Below, in pieces: positions 48,196-56,710 of a stretch of 64,000 bases of DNA. The first letter of the stretch is position 1. The number at the start of each line of letters is the position of its first letter. This DNA comes from Sediminitomix flava (GTDB lineage Bacteria; Bacteroidota; Bacteroidia; Cytophagales; Flammeovirgaceae), in contig NZ_QGDO01000003.1 in the NCBI RefSeq assembly GCF_003149185.1, forward strand, positions 248,001-312,000, read 5' to 3'. The position numbers and the translations under genes are program-made. The notes below the pieces were generated by a model that was not told the DNA's origin, made no database searches, and saw nothing but the letters and a program-made list of their open reading frames with translations.

Positions 48196-50997
48196 ATGAA
48201 GATTTCAAACAAGGTACTCAGTGCAATCCTGTTGATTGTAGTGTTTGTACACCTAGCGATGGATTTGAGCGCTCAGAATATTCCGCTCAATAAAGCTTTG
48301 ACGAAAGGCAAATTAGCCAATGGCTTCCAGTACTACATTCAAAAAAATGAAGTGCCTAAAAATGAAGTCCAATTTAGGTTAATTATTGATGCAGGTTCTA
48401 TTCTTGAAGACGATACTCAAAAAGGCTTTGCGCACTTTTTGGAGCATATGGCTTTCAACGGAAGTAAGCATTTTCCTGATAATTCTTTGATTGATTATTT
48501 TCAATCGATAGGTGTAGCTTTTGGTAGCGATATCAATGCATATACTTCTTATGATGAGACCGTGTATATGCTTCCAGTTCCAAATACGGAGAAAACGACT
48601 TTAGATAGTGCATTTCTGTTCTTTCAAGATATTCTTGCAGGTTTAGAATTGAAAGAAGAGGCTATTAACTCAGAGCGAAATATCATTCATGAAGAATGGA
48701 GAACGACAATAGGACTTTCAGAGCGTTTGAAAAAGGAGATGTATCCACTTCTTTATCACAATTCAAAGTACTTAAAGCGTATGCCTATTGGAGAAATGGA
48801 TATCGTTATGGATGAAAGTAATAGCGATGAGCTTCGCCGTTATTACAAAGATTGGTATCGCCCAAATTTGGCTAGTTTAGTTGTAATAGGTGATATTGAT
48901 CAAGAGGAAATCATCAGTCGTATCGAAGAAACTTTCGGGCATTTAGAAAACCCTGTAAACGAAAGAAAACGTGAGCGATTTACAGTACCTTCTCATGAGG
49001 AAACTTTAGTTCGTTTGATTCAAGATCCAGAGATTACAAGTCTTTCGGTAAAGATTGTCGATAAGATTCCTAACCGAAAAATGGAGACACTACAAGACTT
49101 GAAAGAAAGTGTATTGGATTTACTTTATACCTATTTGGTAAACCAACGACTTTCCGATGTTGCTCAAACAGGAACAAAAGATTTTATGTACGCTCAATCT
49201 TATGCTTCGGATGCTTCTGGAAATAAAGACAGATACATTTCTACAGCAACTGTTCGTTCTGGAAAAGTTGTATCGGGTACACAAGACTTACTGAATGAAC
49301 TATACCGAATCAAGAAATATGGATTCAGTGAAGTAGAGTTGGAGCGCAAGCGAACCATTCTTTCAAAAGAACTAAAAACTGCTTTACTAGAGCAAAATAC
49401 ACTTACTTCAGCACAGTTGGCAGGAATGCTTACCAACCATATTTTGTATGATGAGGAGTATGCAGACAATGATTTCAAAAAGGAGTTTGTACAAGAGGTA
49501 ATTGATAAGGTAACACTAGCTGATATTCAAATTCTGATAGATAAGTACATTCACAATTCTGAAGCGAACCGAGTAATTTTGGTAACAGCTCCTAATACAG
49601 AAAACTTACCATCAGAGAAAGAGCTTGTAGATGCGATTCAAGAAATTGAGTATGAAAACTTGAAGCCATTTGAAAGTAAAGAAGTGAATGAACCATTAAT
49701 GGCAACGCTTCCTGAGGCAGGGATATTGGTGAACGAAAAGTACCAAGAAGAAATAGGAGCAACTACTTTAGAGTTTGAAAATGGAGCAAGAGTAGTATTG
49801 AAACCAACAGCGCTAAAAAATGATGAAATCCGATTAACCTCTACAAGAGATGGGGGATATTCTTGGGCTGCAGATTCAATATTTGATGATGCTTCAATGG
49901 CGGCTACTTTAGTGAATTTAGGAGGTCTAGGAAAATTTAGTCAGAAAGAAGTTGATCTGATATTAAGTACAAAGCAGGTTTATCTAGCTCCGTTTATCCA
50001 CCGATATTCGGAAGGTGTTTCTGGTTTTTCCACAAAAGAAGATTTAGAAACGCTGCTACAATTAGCACATTTGACTTTTGAATCTCCGCGTTTGGATAAG
50101 GATAAATGTAGTCAGTTCATCACAAACAAAAAGGAGTACAATCGCAATAGTTTGAATGACCCTGAAACAAGGTTTGCAGATGAAATCAATAAGGTGATGA
50201 TGCAGAATAGCCTACGTACGGCTACTATGCTAACTACTGAGCAGCTCGATGCGCTAAATTTTAAAAACTCATTTGAGTTTTACAAAGAACGATTCTCATC
50301 GGTGAAAGGCATGATTTTTTTTATGGTAGGTAGTTTTGATGTAGAAGAAGTTAAACCACTCATAGCGAAATATATAGGATCACTTTCTGGAGAAAGTTTA
50401 ACTGCTAAATTCAAAGATCATGGTATTAGACCTCCAAAAGGTGGTATCCACGATTTTCAATTAAATAAAGCGAATAAGACAAAAGTCATCATACGCCTAA
50501 CAGGTAAATACCCTGAGGGGCAAGAAGAGAAAATGGCAATTGAGTATTTGAGTGATATTCTGACCATTAAGTTAACGTATCGAATTCGTGAAGAGTTAGG
50601 AGGAGCATATGCTCCATACTCAACTGTAACGGTGATGAAATCACCTTATCAGCATTATCGTTTTGATATCATGTACACTTGTGACCCAGAAAAAGTCGAA
50701 GAATTGAGCAAGGCTACTTTTGAAGAGATTGAAAAATTAAAAGAAGGTATTGATTTTTCAGATTTGGAAAAAGTAAGAAAAGCGGCACTCAATCACAGAA
50801 AAGCATCACTTGAAACGAATGGCTTTTGGATGAAGCTTTTACATGCTATCGAAGAAAGTAAAGAAGGTATTTCAATTTATAATAACTACGAAGATTTTGC
50901 AGAAGGAATTACGATCAAACAACTGCAAAAAATAGCAAAGAAGTATTTGAAAGAGGAAAAAGCGCTTCAGTTTTCGCTTAGTCCACTTGCAGACTAA
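48196..50997 (+). CDS. M16-family zinc metallopeptidase (pitrilysin/insulinase type), exported
   Basis: A 933-residue protein with a signal peptide ending near LSAQ, so periplasmic or beyond. The inverted zinc motif H80-F-L-E-H84 (GFAHFLEHMAFNGS) carries the catalytic E83, and E160 in SERNIIHEEW, about 76 residues on, fits the third ligand. The length allows the two M16 halves: the active half (about 35-260) and the C-terminal half with the REELGGAYAPYS block (about 800) that shapes the substrate site. M16 enzymes cut peptides inside a closed chamber. The gene starts an operon with SusC, SusD and two lipoproteins; the SusC start is 10 bp after this stop. That link suggests trimming of imported peptides. 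Confidence 0.92.
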   Translation: MKISNKVLSAILLIVVFVHLAMDLSAQNIPLNKALTKGKLANGFQYYIQKNEVPKNEVQFRLIIDAGSILEDDTQKGFAHFLEHMAFNGSKHFPDNSLIDYFQSIGVAFGSDINAYTSYDETVYMLPVPNTEKTTLDSAFLFFQDILAGLELKEEAINSERNIIHEEWRTTIGLSERLKKEMYPLLYHNSKYLKRMPIGEMDIVMDESNSDELRRYYKDWYRPNLASLVVIGDIDQEEIISRIEETFGHLENPVNERKRERFTVPSHEETLVRLIQDPEITSLSVKIVDKIPNRKMETLQDLKESVLDLLYTYLVNQRLSDVAQTGTKDFMYAQSYASDASGNKDRYISTATVRSGKVVSGTQDLLNELYRIKKYGFSEVELERKRTILSKELKTALLEQNTLTSAQLAGMLTNHILYDEEYADNDFKKEFVQEVIDKVTLADIQILIDKYIHNSEANRVILVTAPNTENLPSEKELVDAIQEIEYENLKPFESKEVNEPLMATLPEAGILVNEKYQEEIGATTLEFENGARVVLKPTALKNDEIRLTSTRDGGYSWAADSIFDDASMAATLVNLGGLGKFSQKEVDLILSTKQVYLAPFIHRYSEGVSGFSTKEDLETLLQLAHLTFESPRLDKDKCSQFITNKKEYNRNSLNDPETRFADEINKVMMQNSLRTATMLTTEQLDALNFKNSFEFYKERFSSVKGMIFFMVGSFDVEEVKPLIAKYIGSLSGESLTAKFKDHGIRPPKGGIHDFQLNKANKTKVIIRLTGKYPEGQEEKMAIEYLSDILTIKLTYRIREELGGAYAPYSTVTVMKSPYQHYRFDIMYTCDPEKVEELSKATFEEIEKLKEGIDFSDLEKVRKAALNHRKASLETNGFWMKLLHAIEESKEGISIYNNYEDFAEGITIKQLQKIAKKYLKEEKALQFSLSPLAD

Positions 50998-51007
50998 CTA
51001 ATTGAAA

Positions 51008-54000
51008 ATGAAATATATTTCATTGGTGTCAGTGAAACTGCCTTTGTTCATCCTTTTTCTCTTCGGATTAGGGTGGCAAGCTTTCGCTCAAGGCAATACC
51101 ATCAAGGGGGTGGTCACTGACAAGGATAATGGAGATCCTCTCATTGGAGCGAATATTATTGTTGAAGGGACAAGTATGGGAGTGATTACAGATTATAATG
51201 GAGAGTATTTGTTGTATGATGTAGCACTTGATGCAAAACTGATTTTTAGTTATATCGGGTATGAAAGTATTACGGTAGATGCTAAAGGTCGAAGCATAGT
51301 AGATGTGCAATTGAAATCTACAGTAAGCACACTAGAACAAGTAATGGTCTTTGGTGAAAGTCAGAAAGATACACGTACAATTACAAGTTCTGTTAGTAAA
51401 ATTGATAGCAAAGTTTTCTCACAAGGAACACCTTCAGGTTCTTTCGACCAATTACTACAAGGGCAAGTAGCTGGTCTGGCGATTCAAACAAGTGGTGAGC
51501 CTGGTGAAACTTCACAAATTCGTATTCGAGGAAATAACTCTTTGGGTATTCGTACTCAAGATGATACAGAAATGGCATCTTTTAACCTTGCTAATGAACC
51601 TCTTTACATCTTGAATGGAAACCCTATTACTTCTGATGTATTCAATACCATCAACCCAAATGACATTATCGAAATCAATGTCTTGAAAGATGGTTTGTCT
51701 ACAGTAGCTTATGGTACTCGTGGGGCAAATGGAGTTATTGAAATCAAAACAAAGAAAGGTCTGTCAGGCAAAACGCAGTACAATGTGCGTTATCAGCATA
51801 CTGTTCGTCCGATTGGAGGATTAGGAGGTATTAGTTTGATGGATGCTAGAGAAAAAATGGCTTTAGAAAAAGCGCTGAATATAACGAACGGAGCAGGTTA
51901 TATTTATTCTCCACATCCTTTAGATGATGAACTTGTTTTGGCTTACAAAGAAAGAAAGTATAGAGAACTTGAGAACACCAATACAAATTGGTTAAAAGAA
52001 CTTTCTAGAGTTGGGCAGATCAAAGATTTACAAATTAGTATTTCTGGAGGCAGTGACGATAGCCGTTATTTCTTATCTACAAACTACTACAAAGAAGATG
52101 GTGGATATGAAAATTCATGGGCTGAGCGATTCACCACTCGCCTAAATGTAGATAACAACATAACCCATAATCTTACTGTGGGTGTAGATGCTTCGATTGG
52201 TCGTAGCAAGACTTCTAAGTCTAGTACTTCACCCGCTCGTTTGATCTATACTTTACAGCCTTATGAAACCTTGGAAACTACTGATTTTGTAGCAAGAAAA
52301 AATAATAATGGTAGTGTTAATTTTGTAGACCCATTTGATGAATTGTATAATTCGTATGCTGAAAATACAACATGGCGTTTAAGCATTGACCCAAAACTAA
52401 CTTGGACAATGGGTAAAGGTTTTAGCCTCTTTGCAGGTTATGGATTGACTTATAATGATGGGGAAAATGATAATGTAAATCTTCCGAATGCAGATGCGAT
52501 TACGACAAGTGATCAGCTTGGTAGATTTAGTAAAAACCAATCGAAGTTTCTGAGTAATCGCTTAAATGCGAATATGAACTATGTGAAATCATTGGAAAAA
52601 CACTTTTTCTCGGTTTCAGCAGGGACAGAATACATTCACAATCAGAACTGGGGATTTGGTTATTCTAGTGTAGGAATTTCAGATAAAGTTGATCCATCTA
52701 TTGGAGCAAACCCAGATGCAACGGTAAGTAATAGTAAATACATTGATGCTCTTTTGGGCTTCTATGGGAATTTCTCATATAGCTTCAAGAATAAGTATGA
52801 CTTTAATGCTTCTTTACGATATGATGGTTCATCTATTTTACCATCAGACAAACAGTTTGTAACGGCATGGGGAGCAGGGGCTGCATGGGATATGAAGGCT
52901 GAACCTTTTCTTGCAAATAATCAAGTTATAGATAAACTGAACTTACGTTTTTCATACGGATTGAATTATAACTCTGGAGGTATTCGTCAGACACTTGGTA
53001 TGCCATTTTATGACTTCACCAACGATGATATGTATCGAGGGGAGCGAATGATAAACCTTGTGGAATTCTATAATCCTGACCTCAGATTTGAAAAGACAAA
53101 ACAATGGAGTGCAGCCGTAGATTTCGGATTATTTGACAGTAGAGTTTATGGTACGGTAGAAGGTTATATTAAGAATACAAATGATCTATTATCTACCGTG
53201 AGTATTCCTGCAAGTAATGGATATACAGATCTTCTTCAAAACATTGGTGCTTTACAAAACCGAGGAATTGAATTCCAATTGAGTACTGTGAATATTCGTA
53301 CAAGTCATTTCAGATGGACATCACAGTTCAACCTAGCATATAACATCAATGAGATTACAGACTTGTATGGTGCTGATGAAATTAAAGTAGGTACAGAAGG
53401 ATATTTTAAAGTGGGAGAGCCAATAAACTCAGCTTATGTAAAGTATTGGGCAGGGGTTAATCCAGCCAATGGAAGTCCAATGTACTATGATGAAAATCAT
53501 AACTTGGTACTTGGAGGTGTAGCGCCGCAAATGATAGGTTTTGGAACTTATGATCATCCGCTTACAGGAGGTTTTTCTAACATTTTTACGATCAAAAACT
53601 TAGAAATTTCGACCTTATTCACTTTTGCCTTTGGAGGTGTGAATTACAATAACTTGAAAGCCACTATGATCCAAAATGTAAAGAATGGAGAAGTTCCGTT
53701 TGAAGGATTCTTAAATGAAATTTGGTTAGCTCCGGGTGATGTGAAAATGTACCCATATCCTAAGTTTTTCACAGATACTTCGGTAAACTCTCTATTCTTG
53801 GAAGATGCATCGTACATAAGATGGAAAAACTTGATTGTTCGCTATAACCTAAGCGATTATCTTAAGTGGATAGGTACAAAATGTATGATTACGGCTCAGG
53901 TGAATAACGTATTTACTTTCACCAAATACGAAGGTATAGACCCTGAGATTACAGGTATCGGACAACCACTTTTACGTTCTTATACACTTGGTTTTGACCT

Positions 54001-54010
54001 TACTTTCTAA
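51008..54010 (+). CDS. SusC/RagA-type TonB-dependent receptor of the peptidase operon
   Basis: Start 51008 is the first ATG; the earlier in-frame codon at 51002 is TTG. The 1000-residue protein has a signal peptide to AFAQ, a carboxypeptidase D-like domain (IKGVVTDKDNGDPLIGANI, DYNGEYLL, FSYIGYESITV), a plug with LLQGQVAGLAIQTSGEPGE, IRIRGNNSLG, LYILNGNPI, EINVLKDGLSTVAYGTRGANGVIEIKTKKG, and a barrel ending in LGFDLTF. Its linkage to an M16 peptidase and lack of glycosidase neighbours recalls RagAB of Porphyromonas gingivalis, a SusCD-type peptide importer (established knowledge); use of peptides here is inference. Confidence 0.95.
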   Translation: MKYISLVSVKLPLFILFLFGLGWQAFAQGNTIKGVVTDKDNGDPLIGANIIVEGTSMGVITDYNGEYLLYDVALDAKLIFSYIGYESITVDAKGRSIVDVQLKSTVSTLEQVMVFGESQKDTRTITSSVSKIDSKVFSQGTPSGSFDQLLQGQVAGLAIQTSGEPGETSQIRIRGNNSLGIRTQDDTEMASFNLANEPLYILNGNPITSDVFNTINPNDIIEINVLKDGLSTVAYGTRGANGVIEIKTKKGLSGKTQYNVRYQHTVRPIGGLGGISLMDAREKMALEKALNITNGAGYIYSPHPLDDELVLAYKERKYRELENTNTNWLKELSRVGQIKDLQISISGGSDDSRYFLSTNYYKEDGGYENSWAERFTTRLNVDNNITHNLTVGVDASIGRSKTSKSSTSPARLIYTLQPYETLETTDFVARKNNNGSVNFVDPFDELYNSYAENTTWRLSIDPKLTWTMGKGFSLFAGYGLTYNDGENDNVNLPNADAITTSDQLGRFSKNQSKFLSNRLNANMNYVKSLEKHFFSVSAGTEYIHNQNWGFGYSSVGISDKVDPSIGANPDATVSNSKYIDALLGFYGNFSYSFKNKYDFNASLRYDGSSILPSDKQFVTAWGAGAAWDMKAEPFLANNQVIDKLNLRFSYGLNYNSGGIRQTLGMPFYDFTNDDMYRGERMINLVEFYNPDLRFEKTKQWSAAVDFGLFDSRVYGTVEGYIKNTNDLLSTVSIPASNGYTDLLQNIGALQNRGIEFQLSTVNIRTSHFRWTSQFNLAYNINEITDLYGADEIKVGTEGYFKVGEPINSAYVKYWAGVNPANGSPMYYDENHNLVLGGVAPQMIGFGTYDHPLTGGFSNIFTIKNLEISTLFTFAFGGVNYNNLKATMIQNVKNGEVPFEGFLNEIWLAPGDVKMYPYPKFFTDTSVNSLFLEDASYIRWKNLIVRYNLSDYLKWIGTKCMITAQVNNVFTFTKYEGIDPEITGIGQPLLRSYTLGFDLTF

Positions 54011-54017
54011 GTGTCTG

Positions 54018-55370
54018 ATGAAAATGAAAAAAACACTTTGTGCATTCATCGGGAGCTTGATGCTTTCAGGATGCAGTTTGTTAGACATAGACCCTGATAA
54101 TGTCGTTCCATCTGAGTCTGCTTTTGATGATGTAAAATACTATCAACAGGCTTTGAACTACGTTTACAGAAGTCTTGCAGATGCCAATAGCAATATGCAA
54201 ATGACTGATTTTGCATCTGATGATTTTGGTAAAGCATACGAAGGGTATTCTCCAAGTAACTACTACGTATTCAAATGGGATTATTCCTCACAACCGGAAC
54301 CACATATTTGGGCATCTCAGTATAGTTTGATTTCCAAAATGAATGTGTTAAGTGACAACTATTCAATTGTTCCTGTACCTACAGAGGAAGAAAGAGTACA
54401 AAGAGATCAAATTTATGCTCAAGCAATTGCTTTGAGGGCTTGGTCTTTCTTCAACTTGGTTCAATTATATGCCCCTCGTTATGATGGTACAAACGGACAA
54501 GAGTTAGGAATTCCATTAAAACTTAAGTTAGATAGAGAATACTTACCTCAATCACCTTTGGAAACTGTTTATGGGCAAATTATTTCAGATTTGGAGAAGG
54601 CTGAAAGCATATTTGTAGAAACAAGCTTTACACCTTTAGCCGCAGATGAGGAGTTTGTATTTGGACTAGATGCTGTAAGAGCGTTGAAAGCAAGAGTAGC
54701 CTTATTTATGGGTGATTTGGAGATGGCAAAAGAAAGTGCAAAATCTTTCATTGATCGTTCCTTTTTATCCAAAGAAGAATACGAAAAGTTGTGGAAGGAT
54801 ATTGAAAGTAGCGAAAATCAAGAAGTGATTTTCATGACTTATGACTTGAGTGATACAGATGAAGCTCAGTATTTGGATTATCAAGAAATGTATGAATTCA
54901 ATAGTGTGAGTTTAGCTACGGATCTACTGCTTTTGTTTGAAGATAGTGACATCAGAAAATACCCAGAGTATATCAATGATATCAATATGCCTTCAAAGTA
55001 CCGTATTGATTATCAAACTACTCTAGATCAGAACTTGAACTACAAACACTTCCGTTTAGCCGAGCAGTATTTGATTTATGCAGAAGCTGTATTGGATACA
55101 AATCCATCGGAGGCACTAAAAGTAGTGAATACTTTACGAGAAGCTCGTGGAGCTAGTTTGTACGCTACGATTGATCTTAAAAAAATAATGAATGAACGCC
55201 GTTTGGAGTTGTTTTCAGAAGGTTTACGCTTCTATGATTTGAAACGTATTTCTGAACGTCTGAACATAACCGTTGAACGTTCTAGCGGAGAATTGTTAGT
55301 ACCTGGTTCAAAACTTTACAACTGGGATATTCCTTTGGTAGAGACGAATTCAAACCCTTATATAGACTAG
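54018..55370 (+). CDS. SusD/RagB-type lipoprotein of the peptidase operon
   Basis: Start 54018 (or 54024) gives a lipoprotein signal with LMLSGC; the longer in-frame start at 53988 would overlap SusC and spoil the signal. The protein is about 450 residues, short for SusD. It keeps the ALRAWSFFNLVQLYAPRYDG block with LGIPLKLK, ALKARVALFMGD, EQYLIYAEAVL, VVNTLREARGA and the NERRLELFSEGLRFYDLKRI block, ending in NSNPYID. It would be the lid of the neighbouring SusC. The stop is immediately followed by the next ATG, a sign of translational coupling. Confidence 0.93.
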   Translation: MKMKKTLCAFIGSLMLSGCSLLDIDPDNVVPSESAFDDVKYYQQALNYVYRSLADANSNMQMTDFASDDFGKAYEGYSPSNYYVFKWDYSSQPEPHIWASQYSLISKMNVLSDNYSIVPVPTEEERVQRDQIYAQAIALRAWSFFNLVQLYAPRYDGTNGQELGIPLKLKLDREYLPQSPLETVYGQIISDLEKAESIFVETSFTPLAADEEFVFGLDAVRALKARVALFMGDLEMAKESAKSFIDRSFLSKEEYEKLWKDIESSENQEVIFMTYDLSDTDEAQYLDYQEMYEFNSVSLATDLLLLFEDSDIRKYPEYINDINMPSKYRIDYQTTLDQNLNYKHFRLAEQYLIYAEAVLDTNPSEALKVVNTLREARGASLYATIDLKKIMNERRLELFSEGLRFYDLKRISERLNITVERSSGELLVPGSKLYNWDIPLVETNSNPYID

Positions 55371-55856
55371 ATGATGAAGCAGTTTTTATGGATCGTATTG
55401 GGCTTTTTAGCTACTTCATGTAATGATTTAGTATCTGAAGATAAAGAATATACAGGAGACCCAATTGTGTGCTTAAGTTCAGAACAAGCGATAGTACAAC
55501 TTTCAAAAGAAAACCCAACAAGCGGTTTGGTCAAAGTTTTTAAAGATAGTGTACTCATTAGTACTCCAATTACAGAAGACTTGAAGGTTTACATTGCCAT
55601 TGACCAAAAGAAAACAACGGCTAAGCTTGATGAGCACTATAGTATGCAGCAAGAAGTCGTAATTCCTGCAGGTAGTTACTTTGGTTATTTTACTTTTGAA
55701 GGCTTAGAAATTCCAGAGGAAGATGTAAGTAAACTTGATGTAGCGGTTTATATAGATTCTGTAAGTAACCCTAATGTGATACCAGGTTTTTATGGTGTCA
55801 AATATGAGTTAGCCGAAAGAGAAAAACGTACAAAAATATTTTCATTCAATAATTAA
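55371..55856 (+). CDS. Small lipoprotein with DUF1735/Calx-beta-like domain
   Basis: A 161-residue lipoprotein (lipobox FLATSC, C17) starting on the base after the SusD stop. The body is a single beta-domain: KVYIAIDQKKTTAKLDEHYSM, VVIPAGSYFGYFTFEGLEI, KLDVAVYIDSV, a pattern like the DUF1735 domains of SusE-type proteins and Calx-beta folds. Its place directly after susD suggests an accessory surface protein of the same complex. Specific function unknown. Confidence 0.75.
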   Translation: MMKQFLWIVLGFLATSCNDLVSEDKEYTGDPIVCLSSEQAIVQLSKENPTSGLVKVFKDSVLISTPITEDLKVYIAIDQKKTTAKLDEHYSMQQEVVIPAGSYFGYFTFEGLEIPEEDVSKLDVAVYIDSVSNPNVIPGFYGVKYELAEREKRTKIFSFNN

Positions 55857-55878
55857 CTAAACGCAAACAAACATAATC

Positions 55879-56595
55879 ATGAAACTATTCAACAAATTTA
55901 ACCTTATGCTATTGGCTGCATTGTCATTAGCTACAATCTCTTGTGATGAAGATGAAGCAACTTTGACTCAAGGAGAATTAGATGAAATTGCTCGTCAAGA
56001 AATCATTGAGGCAGCAGCAGAAACTTTTGACTTGATCACAGATTCTAAATGGGCACCAGAGAAATTTGAGCCATCAGCAGAAATGGCTTCTGCAGCTCAA
56101 ACAGAAGATGGTTTGCTTGCTTTAACTACAATCACTAGAGCAAATGCTGTTTTGGAGTTTGATATGATCGTAAGCTTCACTGAGGAAAATGATATGTACA
56201 AAGCTTCAGTAGAAGATCCAGCAACTGCTGAAGAGTTGAACGAGAAACTTTTGGCGTATCAATTTGCAATGATGCCAGATTTCGGGGATTTAGGTTTCTT
56301 GATTTTCCCTGTGGAAGAGTATATGGCAGAAATTAGAGGTGCAGTGATTAACGCTTTTGCTTTTGATGATGCTAAAAGTGAAGACATCACAAATGTAGAA
56401 ACAGGTTTACCTACGCTTGTAATTGAAGAAAACAACTTAGAAATGATGAGTTTTGAGGAGTTACTTTTAAACTCAAAAGAGTTGGTAAAAGGAAACTCGG
56501 ATAAAATCTACCTTTCTGAAGATGGAAAATTAGTAGTAGAAGTAACAGATGCTACTTATGGTGTTTCTAAGTGGATTTATACTTCAGTGAAGTAA
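55879..56595 (+). CDS. Lipoprotein of unknown function, last gene of the peptidase operon
   Basis: A 238-residue lipoprotein (signal MKLFNKFNLMLLAALSLA, C22 in TISC). Acidic residues DEDEA follow the cysteine, which fits surface-export signals of Bacteroidota lipoproteins. The body is acidic and mainly helical by eye in its first two thirds, with DLGFLIFPVEEYMAEIRGAV and FAFDDAK, then a strand-rich end (KIYLSEDGKLVVEVTD, WIYTSVK). I do not recognise a family. It lies 22 bp after the preceding lipoprotein gene and just before a strong terminator, so it belongs to the operon. Confidence 0.75.
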   Translation: MKLFNKFNLMLLAALSLATISCDEDEATLTQGELDEIARQEIIEAAAETFDLITDSKWAPEKFEPSAEMASAAQTEDGLLALTTITRANAVLEFDMIVSFTEENDMYKASVEDPATAEELNEKLLAYQFAMMPDFGDLGFLIFPVEEYMAEIRGAVINAFAFDDAKSEDITNVETGLPTLVIEENNLEMMSFEELLLNSKELVKGNSDKIYLSEDGKLVVEVTDATYGVSKWIYTSVK

Positions 56596-56624
56596 TTTCT
56601 AAGGCAATATTCTTATCTAAATTT

Positions 56625-56670
56625 AAAGCCATTTTATCTCAGTGAAACCTGAAATAAAATGGCTTTTTTA
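56625..56670 (+). terminator. Terminator of the peptidase operon
   Basis: AAAGCCATTTTAT (56625-56637) pairs with ATAAAATGGCTTT (56654-56666), with inner CAG/CTG pairing and a following T run. An A-rich left flank makes it usable from the opposite strand as well, which suits the convergent regulator gene. Confidence 0.9.
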
Positions 56671-56710
56671 TTTATGATTATGATAGAATCAAAGAGGGGA
56701 ATTATGGCTA

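Noticed and set aside
53988-54017. Earlier start for the SusD of the peptidase operon
   Set aside because: It overlaps the SusC end and spoils the lipoprotein signal; 54018 or 54024 fits better.
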